From: Clostridiales bacterium
Lineage (GTDB): Bacteria; Bacillota; Clostridia; Christensenellales; CAG-138
Assembly (NCBI GenBank): GCA_015056105.1
Contig: SVGX01000018.1
Coordinates: 1 to 34,299 of the forward strand
Length of the DNA: 34,299 bases
Reading direction: 5' to 3'
Shown: in pieces, positions 15,633 through 23,147 of the stretch
How positions within the stretch are numbered: the stretch's first letter is position 1
Layout of the letters: each line of letters opens with the position of its first letter
Notes under the pieces: generated by a model
Database searches by the model: none
What the model saw: only the letters and a program-made list of their open reading frames with translations
What the model was told of the DNA's origin: nothing
Position numbers and translations under genes: made by a program

Positions 15633-15640
15633 TAAATATT

Positions 15641-16993
15641 CTACATAGCCTCTATCGCGATCCTCCTGTAAAACACAGCCGCCACCGCCAGGGAAAGCGC
15701 ATCCACAATGGGCTGTACCATGGTGCAGCCATAAAGGGGGATGAGCGCATCCAACAGGAACAGCAGCGGAATATCCAACACGCCTTTGCGCAGAATGGAG
15801 CAGATGAGGGATTCCTTCACCCGGCCCATGGCCTGAAACTGCACGATCATCGGGTAAACGAGGGACATCGACGGCATGGCCGTTACCATGATGCGAAGGA
15901 AGGCGGCGGCGTAGCGCACCGTTTCTCCATCGTCGATGAAAAGCCCTGTCAAAAAAGGTGCAAAGCCCTCATAAACGATGAGGCAAAGAAGTGAAAAGGA
16001 GACGGAAACAAGGCAGCCGAAACGGAACCCCGCCTTGCGCCTTTCCTCATTGTCGGCAGCATGATTGTACGCAAGGAAAGGCAAAAGCCCGTTCGAAAGG
16101 CCGATGGAGAAAAACAGCGGCAGCTGGTCAAGCTTTTTCACGATGCCGAGGGCTGCCACCGCCGCGGTACCGTATTTTGAAACGAATTTGGACAGCGCCG
16201 CCACCGTTACCACTGTCAAAAGATACTGGATCGAAGCCGGCATACCGGTTCTGAGCACATCGGCAGCCTGTTTGACGCCCCGGGAAAGCAGCCGGGGCGA
16301 AATAGACAGCACCGTGGTTTCCCTTCGGATGCGGATATAAACAAGGAAATAACATACCGCCGCAAGGTTGGAGATGGCAGTAGCCATACCCGCGCCCACA
16401 GCACCCATGCCAAGGAAACGGGGCAAAACAAAAATCGGGTCGAGAATGATGTTGAGAATGCCGCCCATGGAAACGCCAAGGGATGCGTGGAATGCACTGC
16501 CCTCCGCCCGCACAAGGTTCGCAAGCAGCATATTGAGAACGGTGGCAAAACCACCGAAAAGGATCGTCCACTTGGCATAACCGTAGCTTTTCGCATAGGT
16601 ATCGGCATTTGCACCGCAAACGGTCAGTATAGGCTTTGCCAGCAGCAGAAACAGGCAGGAGAAGGCGATTGCCGCCGCAAACGCGCCGTAAAAGGCGAAG
16701 ACGGAGGCTTCCTTTGCTTTGCCGGGTTCTTTTTTGCCGAGAAGCCGGGCAATGACAGCAGCGCCGCCCACGCCGAACAGGTTTGAAATGGCGGTCAAAA
16801 GCAGAAAGGGCGGCGCTGCCACAGTAACGGCAGCGGTCTCCGCCGGGTCGTTAAGCATGCCGACAAAATACGTATCGGCCAGATTGTAAATGAGGGTAAT
16901 GAGCTGGCTCAAAATGGCCGGCGCGATCTGCCTGAGCACCGCCTGCCTCACGGGCAGCTTTTCAAAGATCTCGGTGCGGCTCGGCTTTGACAT
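15641..16993 (-). CDS. MATE-family multidrug/cation antiporter
   Basis: A 450-residue integral membrane protein of the MATE family (PF01554), expected to export drugs or metabolites in exchange for sodium or protons. About twelve helices form two homologous halves. Typical segments are QLITLIYNLADTYFVGMLND (residues 35-54), FGVGGAAVIARLLGKKEPGKA (family RxxG-type loop) and MGGILNIILDPIFV (about 175-188). Length is normal. Start ATG 16993 has AAAGGAG upstream. It is likely transcribed alone; a 10-bp GC hairpin (17017-17040) lies in its leader. Confidence 0.9.
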   Translation of the reverse strand: MSKPSRTEIFEKLPVRQAVLRQIAPAILSQLITLIYNLADTYFVGMLNDPAETAAVTVAAPPFLLLTAISNLFGVGGAAVIARLLGKKEPGKAKEASVFAFYGAFAAAIAFSCLFLLLAKPILTVCGANADTYAKSYGYAKWTILFGGFATVLNMLLANLVRAEGSAFHASLGVSMGGILNIILDPIFVLPRFLGMGAVGAGMATAISNLAAVCYFLVYIRIRRETTVLSISPRLLSRGVKQAADVLRTGMPASIQYLLTVVTVAALSKFVSKYGTAAVAALGIVKKLDQLPLFFSIGLSNGLLPFLAYNHAADNEERRKAGFRFGCLVSVSFSLLCLIVYEGFAPFLTGLFIDDGETVRYAAAFLRIMVTAMPSMSLVYPMIVQFQAMGRVKESLICSILRKGVLDIPLLFLLDALIPLYGCTMVQPIVDALSLAVAAVFYRRIAIEAM

Positions 16994-17016
16994 AGTAAAC
17001 TCCTTTTTCCAACGGT

Positions 17017-17040
17017 GCAGGCGGCATTTCTGCCGCCTGC
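17017..17040 (-). promoter_or_regulatory. leader hairpin upstream of the MATE gene
   Basis: GCAGGCGGCA, loop GAAA on the minus strand, TGCCGCCTGC. No T-run follows on the minus strand, so it is probably a leader structure. On the plus strand it is followed by TTTCGCTTT but no gene there needs a terminator. Confidence 0.35.
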
Positions 17041-17081
17041 TTTCGCTTTACGGGTCTATTTTCTCTGTGCTATAATAATTC

Positions 17082-17822
17082 TTACCGGCACAGGGCATAA
17101 AACGCCTCAAGGGCCACGTGGATCTCATTTTCTTCGCCCTGCATGGCAAGGGCCGCGCCATCCACATAATCGCCGATGGCGGCAGCGGTGTCCGCCTTGT
17201 CCTCAAAGGCCACCACATTGTTGAGGATGGAAGCCGTCTTCACGCCGCGAAGAGCGCCCACGGTGAAAAGGGCTGCGGTCTCCATATCGCTGCCAAGGAT
17301 GCCCGCCTTGTGCCAATATGCGTTCCATTCTTCTTCGCGGTCGGTGTAAAAGCTGTCGTGGCTGCGGGCAATGCCCGTGTGGTAAGGCGCTTTCAGTGCC
17401 TTTGCCGCATCGATGCAGGCAACGAGCAGCTCCGTATCCGGCACGGCGGGGAATTCCGGGACAATGTAGGTTTTTGATGCGCCGTCATCCCTGACACAGC
17501 CAGACACCAGCAGGATGTCGCCAAGCTTCACCTTCGGCTGCAGCGCGCCGCAGCTGCCGATGCGGATCATGTTTTCAACGCCGATGTTTTTAAGTTCTTC
17601 CACCGCGATGGCTGCGCTGGCACCGCCGATGCCCGTGGAGACCGCAAGGATGCGCACGCCCTTGTAGGTACCCACAAGGCTGCGGTATTCCCGGTTGAAG
17701 CCGAGCTCCTTCACGTCCGTCAAAAACGGGGCGATGCGATCAAGCCGGGCAGGGTCGCCGGGCAGAAGGGCACACTTGGCGTTCACGGTCTCATCAAGGC
17801 GAATGTGGGGCTGCAGGCTCAT
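17082..17822 (-). CDS. nucleoside phosphorylase (uridine phosphorylase-like)
   Basis: A 246-residue cytosolic enzyme of the PNP_UDP_1 family (PF01048), which cleaves nucleosides with phosphate to base and (deoxy)ribose-1-phosphate. Motifs: LPGDPARLDRIA (residues 19-30, phosphate site), STGIGGASAAIAVEEL, IRIGSCGAL and GSDMETAALFTVG, with the Met and Glu that contact the ribose. Overall it resembles the hexameric uridine phosphorylase branch more than trimeric purine enzymes, but base preference is not certain. Start ATG 17822 follows AAGGAAGG. It is divergent from the ribokinase gene, and together with the importer and hydrolases suggests nucleoside catabolism. Confidence 0.88.
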   Translation of the reverse strand: MSLQPHIRLDETVNAKCALLPGDPARLDRIAPFLTDVKELGFNREYRSLVGTYKGVRILAVSTGIGGASAAIAVEELKNIGVENMIRIGSCGALQPKVKLGDILLVSGCVRDDGASKTYIVPEFPAVPDTELLVACIDAAKALKAPYHTGIARSHDSFYTDREEEWNAYWHKAGILGSDMETAALFTVGALRGVKTASILNNVVAFEDKADTAAAIGDYVDGAALAMQGEENEIHVALEAFYALCR

Positions 17823-17917
17823 AAGCTTACCTTCCTTTTATCTGAATTTGATGGTTTTGCTACAATCAGCATACAGGAAAATACAACGGGAATCAATCTT
17901 GCAAAGGAGCTTTTTTC

Positions 17918-18853
17918 ATGCGTATTCTGAATTTCGGCTCGCTCAATGTGGATTATGTTTATTCGGTGGATGCGTTTCTGCGCCCCGGCGAGACCAAGGC
18001 TTCCAAGAGCCTGATGGTCAACTGCGGCGGCAAGGGTCTTAACCAGTCCATCGCCGCGGCAAAGGCGGGCAGCCGCGTTTACCATGCGGGACTTCTCGGC
18101 AGCGCCGCGGAGATGCTTCGCGATAAGCTCGTTGAAAACGGGGTGGATGTGAGCCTTCTCACCCCCATCAATGCCCCGGCCGGCCACGCCATCATTCAGG
18201 TGGATGAAAAAGGCCAGAACTGTATCCTTCTTTACGGCGGCACGAATCAGATGCTGACGAAGGAGTGGATCGATGCTGCCTTCGATGCCTTCCTCAAAGA
18301 AGGGGAGGATGGCCTTGTGCTTCTGCAGAACGAGACCAACCTTGTGCCCTATATTATCGAGGAGGCGGCAAAGCGGGGGCTCAAGTGCGCCCTCAACGCT
18401 GCACCCATGGATGAAAAGGTGAAGGGATATCCCCTCCATAAGCTCACCTGGCTCATCGTGAACGAGGTAGAGGGCGGTGCCCTTGCCGGCACCGAAAACG
18501 AGGATGAGATCCTTTCTGCGCTCCATGAAAAATACCCGGGCTGCGGCGTGCTTTTGACCCTCGGCTCCCGCGGTGCCCGCTGCATGGAAGTGGACGGCAC
18601 CGTCACTTATTGCGGCAGCTTCCGCGTCCCCGTGAAGGATACCACCGCCGCCGGCGATACCTTCTCCGGCTATTTCCTCTACGGCATGCTTCACGGCCTC
18701 AGCGTCAAGGAGACTTTGACCCTTGCCACCACCGCCTCCGCCATCGCGGTCACCCGCCCCGGCGCGGCGGACAGCGTACCCACCAAGCAGGAAGTGGATG
18801 AAGCCATCCGCGAGGAGCTTTTCGGCGTGCTCTTTGTGGGTGTGGAGGATTGA
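17918..18853 (+). CDS. PfkB-family sugar kinase, probable ribokinase
   Basis: A 311-residue cytosolic kinase (PF00294). The N-terminal PfkB signature is NCGGKGLNQSIAAAKAG (residues 35-51) and the C-terminal one is DTTAAGDTFSGYFLYG (about residues 240-256), with the catalytic Asp in AGDT and the anion-hole glycines. The G-G-K-G-x-N-Q arrangement is typical of ribokinases, which make ribose-5-phosphate; other sugars remain possible. Start ATG 17918 follows AAAGGAG. The next gene starts two bases after its stop, so the three plus-strand genes probably form an operon. It would consume the ribose set free by the nucleoside hydrolases. Confidence 0.85.
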   Translation: MRILNFGSLNVDYVYSVDAFLRPGETKASKSLMVNCGGKGLNQSIAAAKAGSRVYHAGLLGSAAEMLRDKLVENGVDVSLLTPINAPAGHAIIQVDEKGQNCILLYGGTNQMLTKEWIDAAFDAFLKEGEDGLVLLQNETNLVPYIIEEAAKRGLKCALNAAPMDEKVKGYPLHKLTWLIVNEVEGGALAGTENEDEILSALHEKYPGCGVLLTLGSRGARCMEVDGTVTYCGSFRVPVKDTTAAGDTFSGYFLYGMLHGLSVKETLTLATTASAIAVTRPGAADSVPTKQEVDEAIREELFGVLFVGVED

Positions 18854-18855
18854 AT

Positions 18856-19449
18856 ATGAAAAAACGGATCCTGTTTGTGGATTGCTGCATCCGGAGGGAG
18901 CTTTCCCGCACAAAGCAGCTGGCGGATGCCGCCATGGAAGTCCTTTCCGCAAGGGAGGATATGGAAGTTGAGACCCTTACGCTGATGGATGAACAGCTCA
19001 ACTTCTTCTCGGAAGGCTTTTTCTTCCAGCGTGAAAAACTCCTTGGGGAAAAGGCGCTTTCCCATCCCCGTTTCCGCTATGCCCACCAGTTTCAGGCGGC
19101 GGACGCCATCCTCATCGCCGCGCCCTTCTGGGACCTTGCTTTCCCGGCGCTGCTGAAGGTATACATCGAAAACGTCAGCGTAGAGGGCATCACCTTCGGC
19201 TGCGATGAAAGGGGCTGTTTCGGCACCTGCAAGGCGGAAAAGCTGCTGTTCCTCACCACCCGCGGCGGCAGCTATGAAGGCCACGAGGATGAAATGGGCG
19301 CAAGATATCTTGATGCTCTGTGCCGCTTCTTCGGCATTCCCCAATTCGAATGTGTGGCGGCAGATGGCCTTGACCTTGGCATCACACCCCCGGAAGAGCT
19401 TCTTGCTGCCGCAAAGGAAAAGGCGCGGGCCGCGGCAAAAGCCCTGTAA
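18856..19449 (+). CDS. flavodoxin-fold NAD(P)H-dependent oxidoreductase
   Basis: A 197-residue protein of the flavodoxin-like fold (Flavodoxin_2 / FMN-dependent azoreductase type, PF02525). The N-terminal phosphate-binding loop area ILFVDCCIRRELSRTKQLAD (residues 4-23) and the AAPFWDLAFPALLKVYIENV segment (about residues 88-107) are typical of FMN-binding quinone/azo reductases. TTRGGSYEG gives the second FMN contact. Start ATG 18856 sits 7 nt after GGAGG; a TTG six bases earlier is in frame but too close to it. The physiological acceptor is unknown. It lies between the ribokinase and dehydrogenase genes. Confidence 0.83.
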   Translation: MKKRILFVDCCIRRELSRTKQLADAAMEVLSAREDMEVETLTLMDEQLNFFSEGFFFQREKLLGEKALSHPRFRYAHQFQAADAILIAAPFWDLAFPALLKVYIENVSVEGITFGCDERGCFGTCKAEKLLFLTTRGGSYEGHEDEMGARYLDALCRFFGIPQFECVAADGLDLGITPPEELLAAAKEKARAAAKAL

Positions 19450-19479
19450 CGACAGTTTTTCCCGAAAGGAGCATCATAT

Positions 19480-20532
19480 ATGGAAACCATGAAAGCCGTA
19501 GTCTGGAAGGAAAAGGGAAAGGTGGAGCTTTGCGACAAGCCTCTGCCGAAGATCCTTGAACCCCGTGATGCCATCGTAAAGGTGACCCGTTCCAGCATCT
19601 GTTCCAGCGACCTGCACATCATCCACGGCACCGTCCCCCGGGCGAAGGAGGGCGTTGTCCTCGGCCATGAATTCGTGGGCGAAGTGGTGGAAGTCGGCGC
19701 AGGCGTCAGAAAGGTAAAGGTGGGCGACCGCGTGGCGGTGAATGTGGAAAGCTTTTGCGGCGAGTGCTTCTTCTGCAGGCGCGGCTATGTGAACAACTGT
19801 GTGGAGGGCGGCTGGGAGCTTGGCTGCCGCATTGACGGCGGACAGGCGGAATACGTGCGCGTTCCCACCGCGGACCAAAGCTGCACACCCATCCCCGCCT
19901 CCGTCAGCGATGAGGATGCCCTCTTCGTAGGCGATGTGCTGGCAACCGGCTATTGGGCCGCCAAGGAAGGGGAGATCGAACCTGCATCCACCATCCTTGT
20001 GTTGGGCGCGGGCCCCACGGGTCTTTGCACCATGATGTGCGCCCGCCTTTACAGCCCCGCCACCATCATTGCGGTGGATGTGAACCGTGAACGCCTTGCC
20101 CTTGCGAAGGAAAAAGGCCTTGCGGATATCACCCTTGACCCCCGCGAGGTGGATATCGTTGAAAAGGTAAAGGAACTTACCGAAGGCCGCGGTGCGGACC
20201 GCGTGTTTGAAGTTGCCGGTGCGAAAAACACCTTTGAGCTTGCATGGCAGGCGGCGCGCCCCAGCGCCATCGTGGTGGTGGTGGCCCTGTATGCGGAGGC
20301 GCAGTCCATCCCGCTGCACCTGATGTACGGCAAAAACCTCACCTTCAAGACCGGCGGCGTGGATGCAAACGCCTGCGGCGACATCATGAAGCTGATCGAA
20401 ACCGGCAGGCTTGACACAAGCCTTATGATCACCCACCGTGCGCCCCTCAACGACATCATGACGGGCTACGATGTGTTCGGAAACCAGAAGGATGGCTGCA
20501 TCAAGTGGGTCGTTACCCCTTGGGAAAAATAA
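19480..20532 (+). CDS. zinc-dependent medium-chain alcohol/polyol dehydrogenase
   Basis: A 350-residue MDR enzyme (PF08240 plus PF00107). Catalytic zinc ligands are present: C41, H63 and E64 within GHEFVGEVVEVGAG. A structural zinc site is given by C93, C96, C99 and C107. The Rossmann motif is VLGAGPTG (residues 174-181), followed by an aspartate after the second strand (IIAVDVNRER), which favours NAD over NADP. Substrate could be a secondary alcohol, threonine-like compound or polyol; it cannot be told here. Start ATG 19480 follows AAAGGAG. It is the last gene of the ribokinase cluster, 30 nt after the reductase, with a bidirectional terminator beyond. Confidence 0.9.
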   Translation: METMKAVVWKEKGKVELCDKPLPKILEPRDAIVKVTRSSICSSDLHIIHGTVPRAKEGVVLGHEFVGEVVEVGAGVRKVKVGDRVAVNVESFCGECFFCRRGYVNNCVEGGWELGCRIDGGQAEYVRVPTADQSCTPIPASVSDEDALFVGDVLATGYWAAKEGEIEPASTILVLGAGPTGLCTMMCARLYSPATIIAVDVNRERLALAKEKGLADITLDPREVDIVEKVKELTEGRGADRVFEVAGAKNTFELAWQAARPSAIVVVVALYAEAQSIPLHLMYGKNLTFKTGGVDANACGDIMKLIETGRLDTSLMITHRAPLNDIMTGYDVFGNQKDGCIKWVVTPWEK

Positions 20533-20548
20533 GTATTGCAAAGAAAAT

Positions 20549-20621
20549 TGTAGGGGCGGCCAATGGCCGCCCGCCATGTTTCCACTGCATCCGACACGGG
20601 CGGCCAATGGCCGCCCCTACA
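20549..20621. repeat. inverted pair of GGGCGGCC-AAT-GGCCGCCC palindromes
   Basis: Two copies (20554-20572 and 20598-20616), each itself palindromic, are extended outward by TGTAG and CTACA so the whole unit is an imperfect inverted repeat with a 22-bp centre. A single related copy lies at 5025-5041. REP-like dispersed element in the gap after the dehydrogenase gene. Confidence 0.75.
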
Positions 20622-20623
20622 CA

Positions 20624-20659
20624 AAAAAGAGGCTTTGCCCTAAGGCAAAGCCTCTTTTT
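20624..20659. terminator. bidirectional terminator between convergent genes
   Basis: AAAAAGAGGCTTTGCC, 4-nt loop, GGCAAAGCCTCTTTTT, a 16-bp stem with A/T tails on both sides. It ends the dehydrogenase operon and the converging ABC exporter gene. Confidence 0.88.
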
Positions 20660-20670
20660 GCTGTGATTCC

Positions 20671-22536
20671 TTATTCATCCTCTTCACATTCACACTTGCA
20701 GTCGCACTCCGCTTCCCACTCCAGCATCCTGCCGAACTGGGTGTCAAAGAGCTGCTTGTAAACGCCGTCCTTTTCAAGCAGCTCCTCATGCCTGCCCCGC
20801 TCCGCGATGACGCCATCCGAAAGGGCAAGGATGGTATCCGCCGCCATGATGGTGGAAAGCCGGTGGGCGATGACGATGCTGGTGCGGCCCTTCATGAGCA
20901 CCTCAAGGGCATCCTGTATGGCGGCCTCGCTGATGGAATCAAGGGCGCTCGTTGCTTCGTCAAGAATGAGGATCTTCGGGTCTTTGAGGATGACCCGGGC
21001 GATGGAGATGCGCTGTTTTTCGCCGCCGGAGAGCTTCAGACCCCGGTTTCCCACCTCGCTCTCGTAGCCCTTGGGCTGTGAGAGGATGAAATCGTGGATG
21101 GAAGCGGCCTTGCAGGCTTCGTAAAGCTCTTCGTCCGTGGCGTCGGGCTTGGCATAAAGCAGGTTTTCACGGATCGTACCGTTGAAAAGATAGGTATCCT
21201 GCGTCACCATGCCGATCTCGCTGCGAAGGTAGGTAAGGTCAAAATCCCGCACATCCACATCGCCGATCTTCACGCTGCCGCCCTTTACATCGTAAAGGCG
21301 GGGGATAAAGTTGATGATGGTACTCTTGCCGCTGCCGGAGGGGCCGATGATGGCCGCCATCTGCCCGGCGGGCACGGTGAAATCGATATCGTGCAGGATC
21401 TCCACATCCTCCGTGTAGCCGAAGCGTACGTGCTCAAAGCGGATATCCGCCCCTTCAAGGGAGGGCTTTTTGCCATCCTTCGGGGAAGCGATCTCGATGG
21501 GCCTGTCGAAATAATCGAAGATGCGGGTGAAAAGGGCAAGGCTTCTTGTGAAATCCACGCCAATGTTGAGAAGGGACTCTACGGGCCTGTAAAGCCGGTT
21601 GACAAGGGCTACCATAGCGGTGATGGTACCGACGGTGAGGGTGGTGTCGATCTTCCCGATGATCAGATAGCCGCCGGCAAAGTAGATGAGCAGCGGCCCC
21701 AGCTGGGTGAAGATGCCCATCACAAGGAAGAAGAAACGGCCGCTGAGCTGTTCCTTGAGAGCAAGGCGGGTGACCTCTCCGTTGACGGAAACAAAGCGGT
21801 CATATTCGCTCTTTTCCCGGGTGAACAGCTTGGTGAGCATGGAACCGCTGACGCTCAGTGTTTCATTGATCAGCTGGTTCATCTCATCGTGCTTCGCCTG
21901 GCTTTCGCTCAGAAGCTTCCAGCGGGTGCGGCCGGCGCTGCGGGTGGGCAGGATCAGAAGCGGGATCACCAGCACGCCCACGATGGCCATCATCCAGTTC
22001 ATGCCGAAAAGGGCCACAAGGGTGGTCACCACCGTGGCAACATTGCTGAGGATGCTCGACAGCGTGCCGGAAATGACGCTGGATACGCCGCTGATGTCCG
22101 TGTTCATGCGGGTGATGATATCGCCCTGCCGCTCCCCGGTAAAGAAGGCGTGGGACATCTGCTGCAGGTGGGCATACATCTGGTTCTTCATATCGAAGAT
22201 GATGTGCTGGCTGATCCACGCGTTGAGGTAGGTGGTGAGAACGCTTACCACCTGCGATGCGGTCAGCGTCGCAAGGGCGCTCAGAAGAAGCCTGATGAGC
22301 AGCGCCATGCTTTCGCCCATGAGGGCTTCATCCACGATGCGCCCGGTGATGATGCTCGGCAAAAGCCCCAGCACGGCGGAGAGGATAATGGTGATGAATA
22401 CAAGGATAAACCTGCCCCAGTAAGGGGTCAGGTAAGAAAGGATGCGCTTGATGAGGGCGCCGTCCACCTTGGGCAGGTTGTTTTTTTCTTCGTCCGTCAA
22501 AAAACCGCGGGGCTGCCGCATGTTGCCTGGAGGCAT
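20671..22536 (-). CDS. ABC exporter half-transporter with a cysteine-rich tail
   Basis: A 621-residue fused membrane-ATPase protein of the MsbA/LmrA/BmrA type (PF00664 plus PF00005). Six helices lie in residues about 40-320. The ATPase has Walker A GPSGSGKST (398-406), signature LSGGEKQR (502-509), Walker B ILILDE (522-527) with the catalytic Glu, and H-loop IVIAHRLST. It should work as a homodimer exporting lipids, drugs or peptides. ATG 22536 is chosen for the AAAGGAG upstream; the frame is open further but the extension has repeat-like composition. The C-terminus ends in CDCKCEC plus EEDE, four alternate cysteines in an acidic tail, unusual for this family. Confidence 0.9.
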   Translation of the reverse strand: MPPGNMRQPRGFLTDEEKNNLPKVDGALIKRILSYLTPYWGRFILVFITIILSAVLGLLPSIITGRIVDEALMGESMALLIRLLLSALATLTASQVVSVLTTYLNAWISQHIIFDMKNQMYAHLQQMSHAFFTGERQGDIITRMNTDISGVSSVISGTLSSILSNVATVVTTLVALFGMNWMMAIVGVLVIPLLILPTRSAGRTRWKLLSESQAKHDEMNQLINETLSVSGSMLTKLFTREKSEYDRFVSVNGEVTRLALKEQLSGRFFFLVMGIFTQLGPLLIYFAGGYLIIGKIDTTLTVGTITAMVALVNRLYRPVESLLNIGVDFTRSLALFTRIFDYFDRPIEIASPKDGKKPSLEGADIRFEHVRFGYTEDVEILHDIDFTVPAGQMAAIIGPSGSGKSTIINFIPRLYDVKGGSVKIGDVDVRDFDLTYLRSEIGMVTQDTYLFNGTIRENLLYAKPDATDEELYEACKAASIHDFILSQPKGYESEVGNRGLKLSGGEKQRISIARVILKDPKILILDEATSALDSISEAAIQDALEVLMKGRTSIVIAHRLSTIMAADTILALSDGVIAERGRHEELLEKDGVYKQLFDTQFGRMLEWEAECDCKCECEEDE

Positions 22537-22585
22537 GGGAAAAAGCTCCTTTCCTGCGGCCTTTCGCCGAAGGCCGCTCTGTTCA

Positions 22586-22614
22586 AATATAGCATCCCCG
22601 TTCCGCAGCCGCAA
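22586..22614 (-). promoter_or_regulatory. promoter of the ABC exporter gene
   Basis: On the minus strand TTGCGG, 17-bp spacer, TATATT, about 50 bp before the start codon. Confidence 0.5.
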
Positions 22615-22673
22615 CGGTTTGGCGTACAATAGGGACAAAAATGAAGAAGTGGATAAACGGGAAACAGTGAAAA

Positions 22674-23100
22674 GTTGACAGTGGACAGTTAACAGTTGAC
22701 ATTTGGCGGGGGAAACCGCAAACATTTCTCCGATGCTGCGCTGTAAAAGACTCCCTTTCCCGCACCAAGAGCGCAGCGAGACTGAGGGATCGTGAAAACT
22801 GCGGTGACTGCTTTCTTTCCGGCCTTACTGCCAATAACGGCCATTACAACCCCTCCGAATTCGCTTCGCTCATCCACCTCCCCTTACACAGGGGAGGCCT
22901 TTGGCATGTCGGTTTAACGCTCCCTTCCCCTATGCCGGGACTTGCCTCTCCCTTTGGGAGAGGTGGCCGAGCAAAGCGAGGCCGGAGAGGGTGTTGCCAA
23001 AGCCCTCTCAGTCACCTTCGCTGACAGCTCCCCCAAAGGGGGAGCCAAGGGCAGGCCTATGCGGGTATCCACTGACAACTGTTCACTGCCAACTGTCAAC
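22674..23100. repeat. 427-bp repeat-rich block bounded by imperfect terminal inverted repeats
   Basis: The ends (22674-22706 and 23069-23100) are inverted copies matching at 26 of 32 positions (GTTGACAGT and AACAGTTG cores). Inside are CTCCCC/GGGGAG hairpins, a forward TACAACCCCTCCG unit (22844-22856) and a 49-bp element (22998-23046). No credible gene lies in 22537-23147. It looks like a nonautonomous or composite repeat element. Confidence 0.5.
22998..23046 (-). repeat. 49-bp dispersed element, copy 1
   Basis: Reverse-complement matches 24968-25016 at 48 of 49 positions. It contains the palindrome GCTCCCCCTTTGGGGGAGC followed by TGTCAGCGAAGNTGACTGAG, itself able to pair. Confidence 0.8.
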
Positions 23101-23102
23101 CG

Positions 23103-23134
23103 AAAAAAGGCTTTCGCCGCAGCGAAAGCCTTTT
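23103..23134 (-). terminator. terminator of the CNNM/CorC gene
   Basis: AAAAGGCTTTCGC, loop, GCGAAAGCCTTTT with a six-base T-run on the minus strand, 14 bp after the stop codon. Confidence 0.85.
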
Positions 23135-23147
23135 CACTTTCCTTTTG

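Noticed and set aside
17017-17040. Terminator for the nucleoside phosphorylase gene
   Set aside because: No T-run follows the hairpin on the minus strand; listed as a leader hairpin of the MATE gene instead.
21094-22632. 512-codon open frame opposite the ABC exporter
   Set aside because: Shadow of a well-defined ABC gene; its translation is rich in G, H, A and D without domain motifs.
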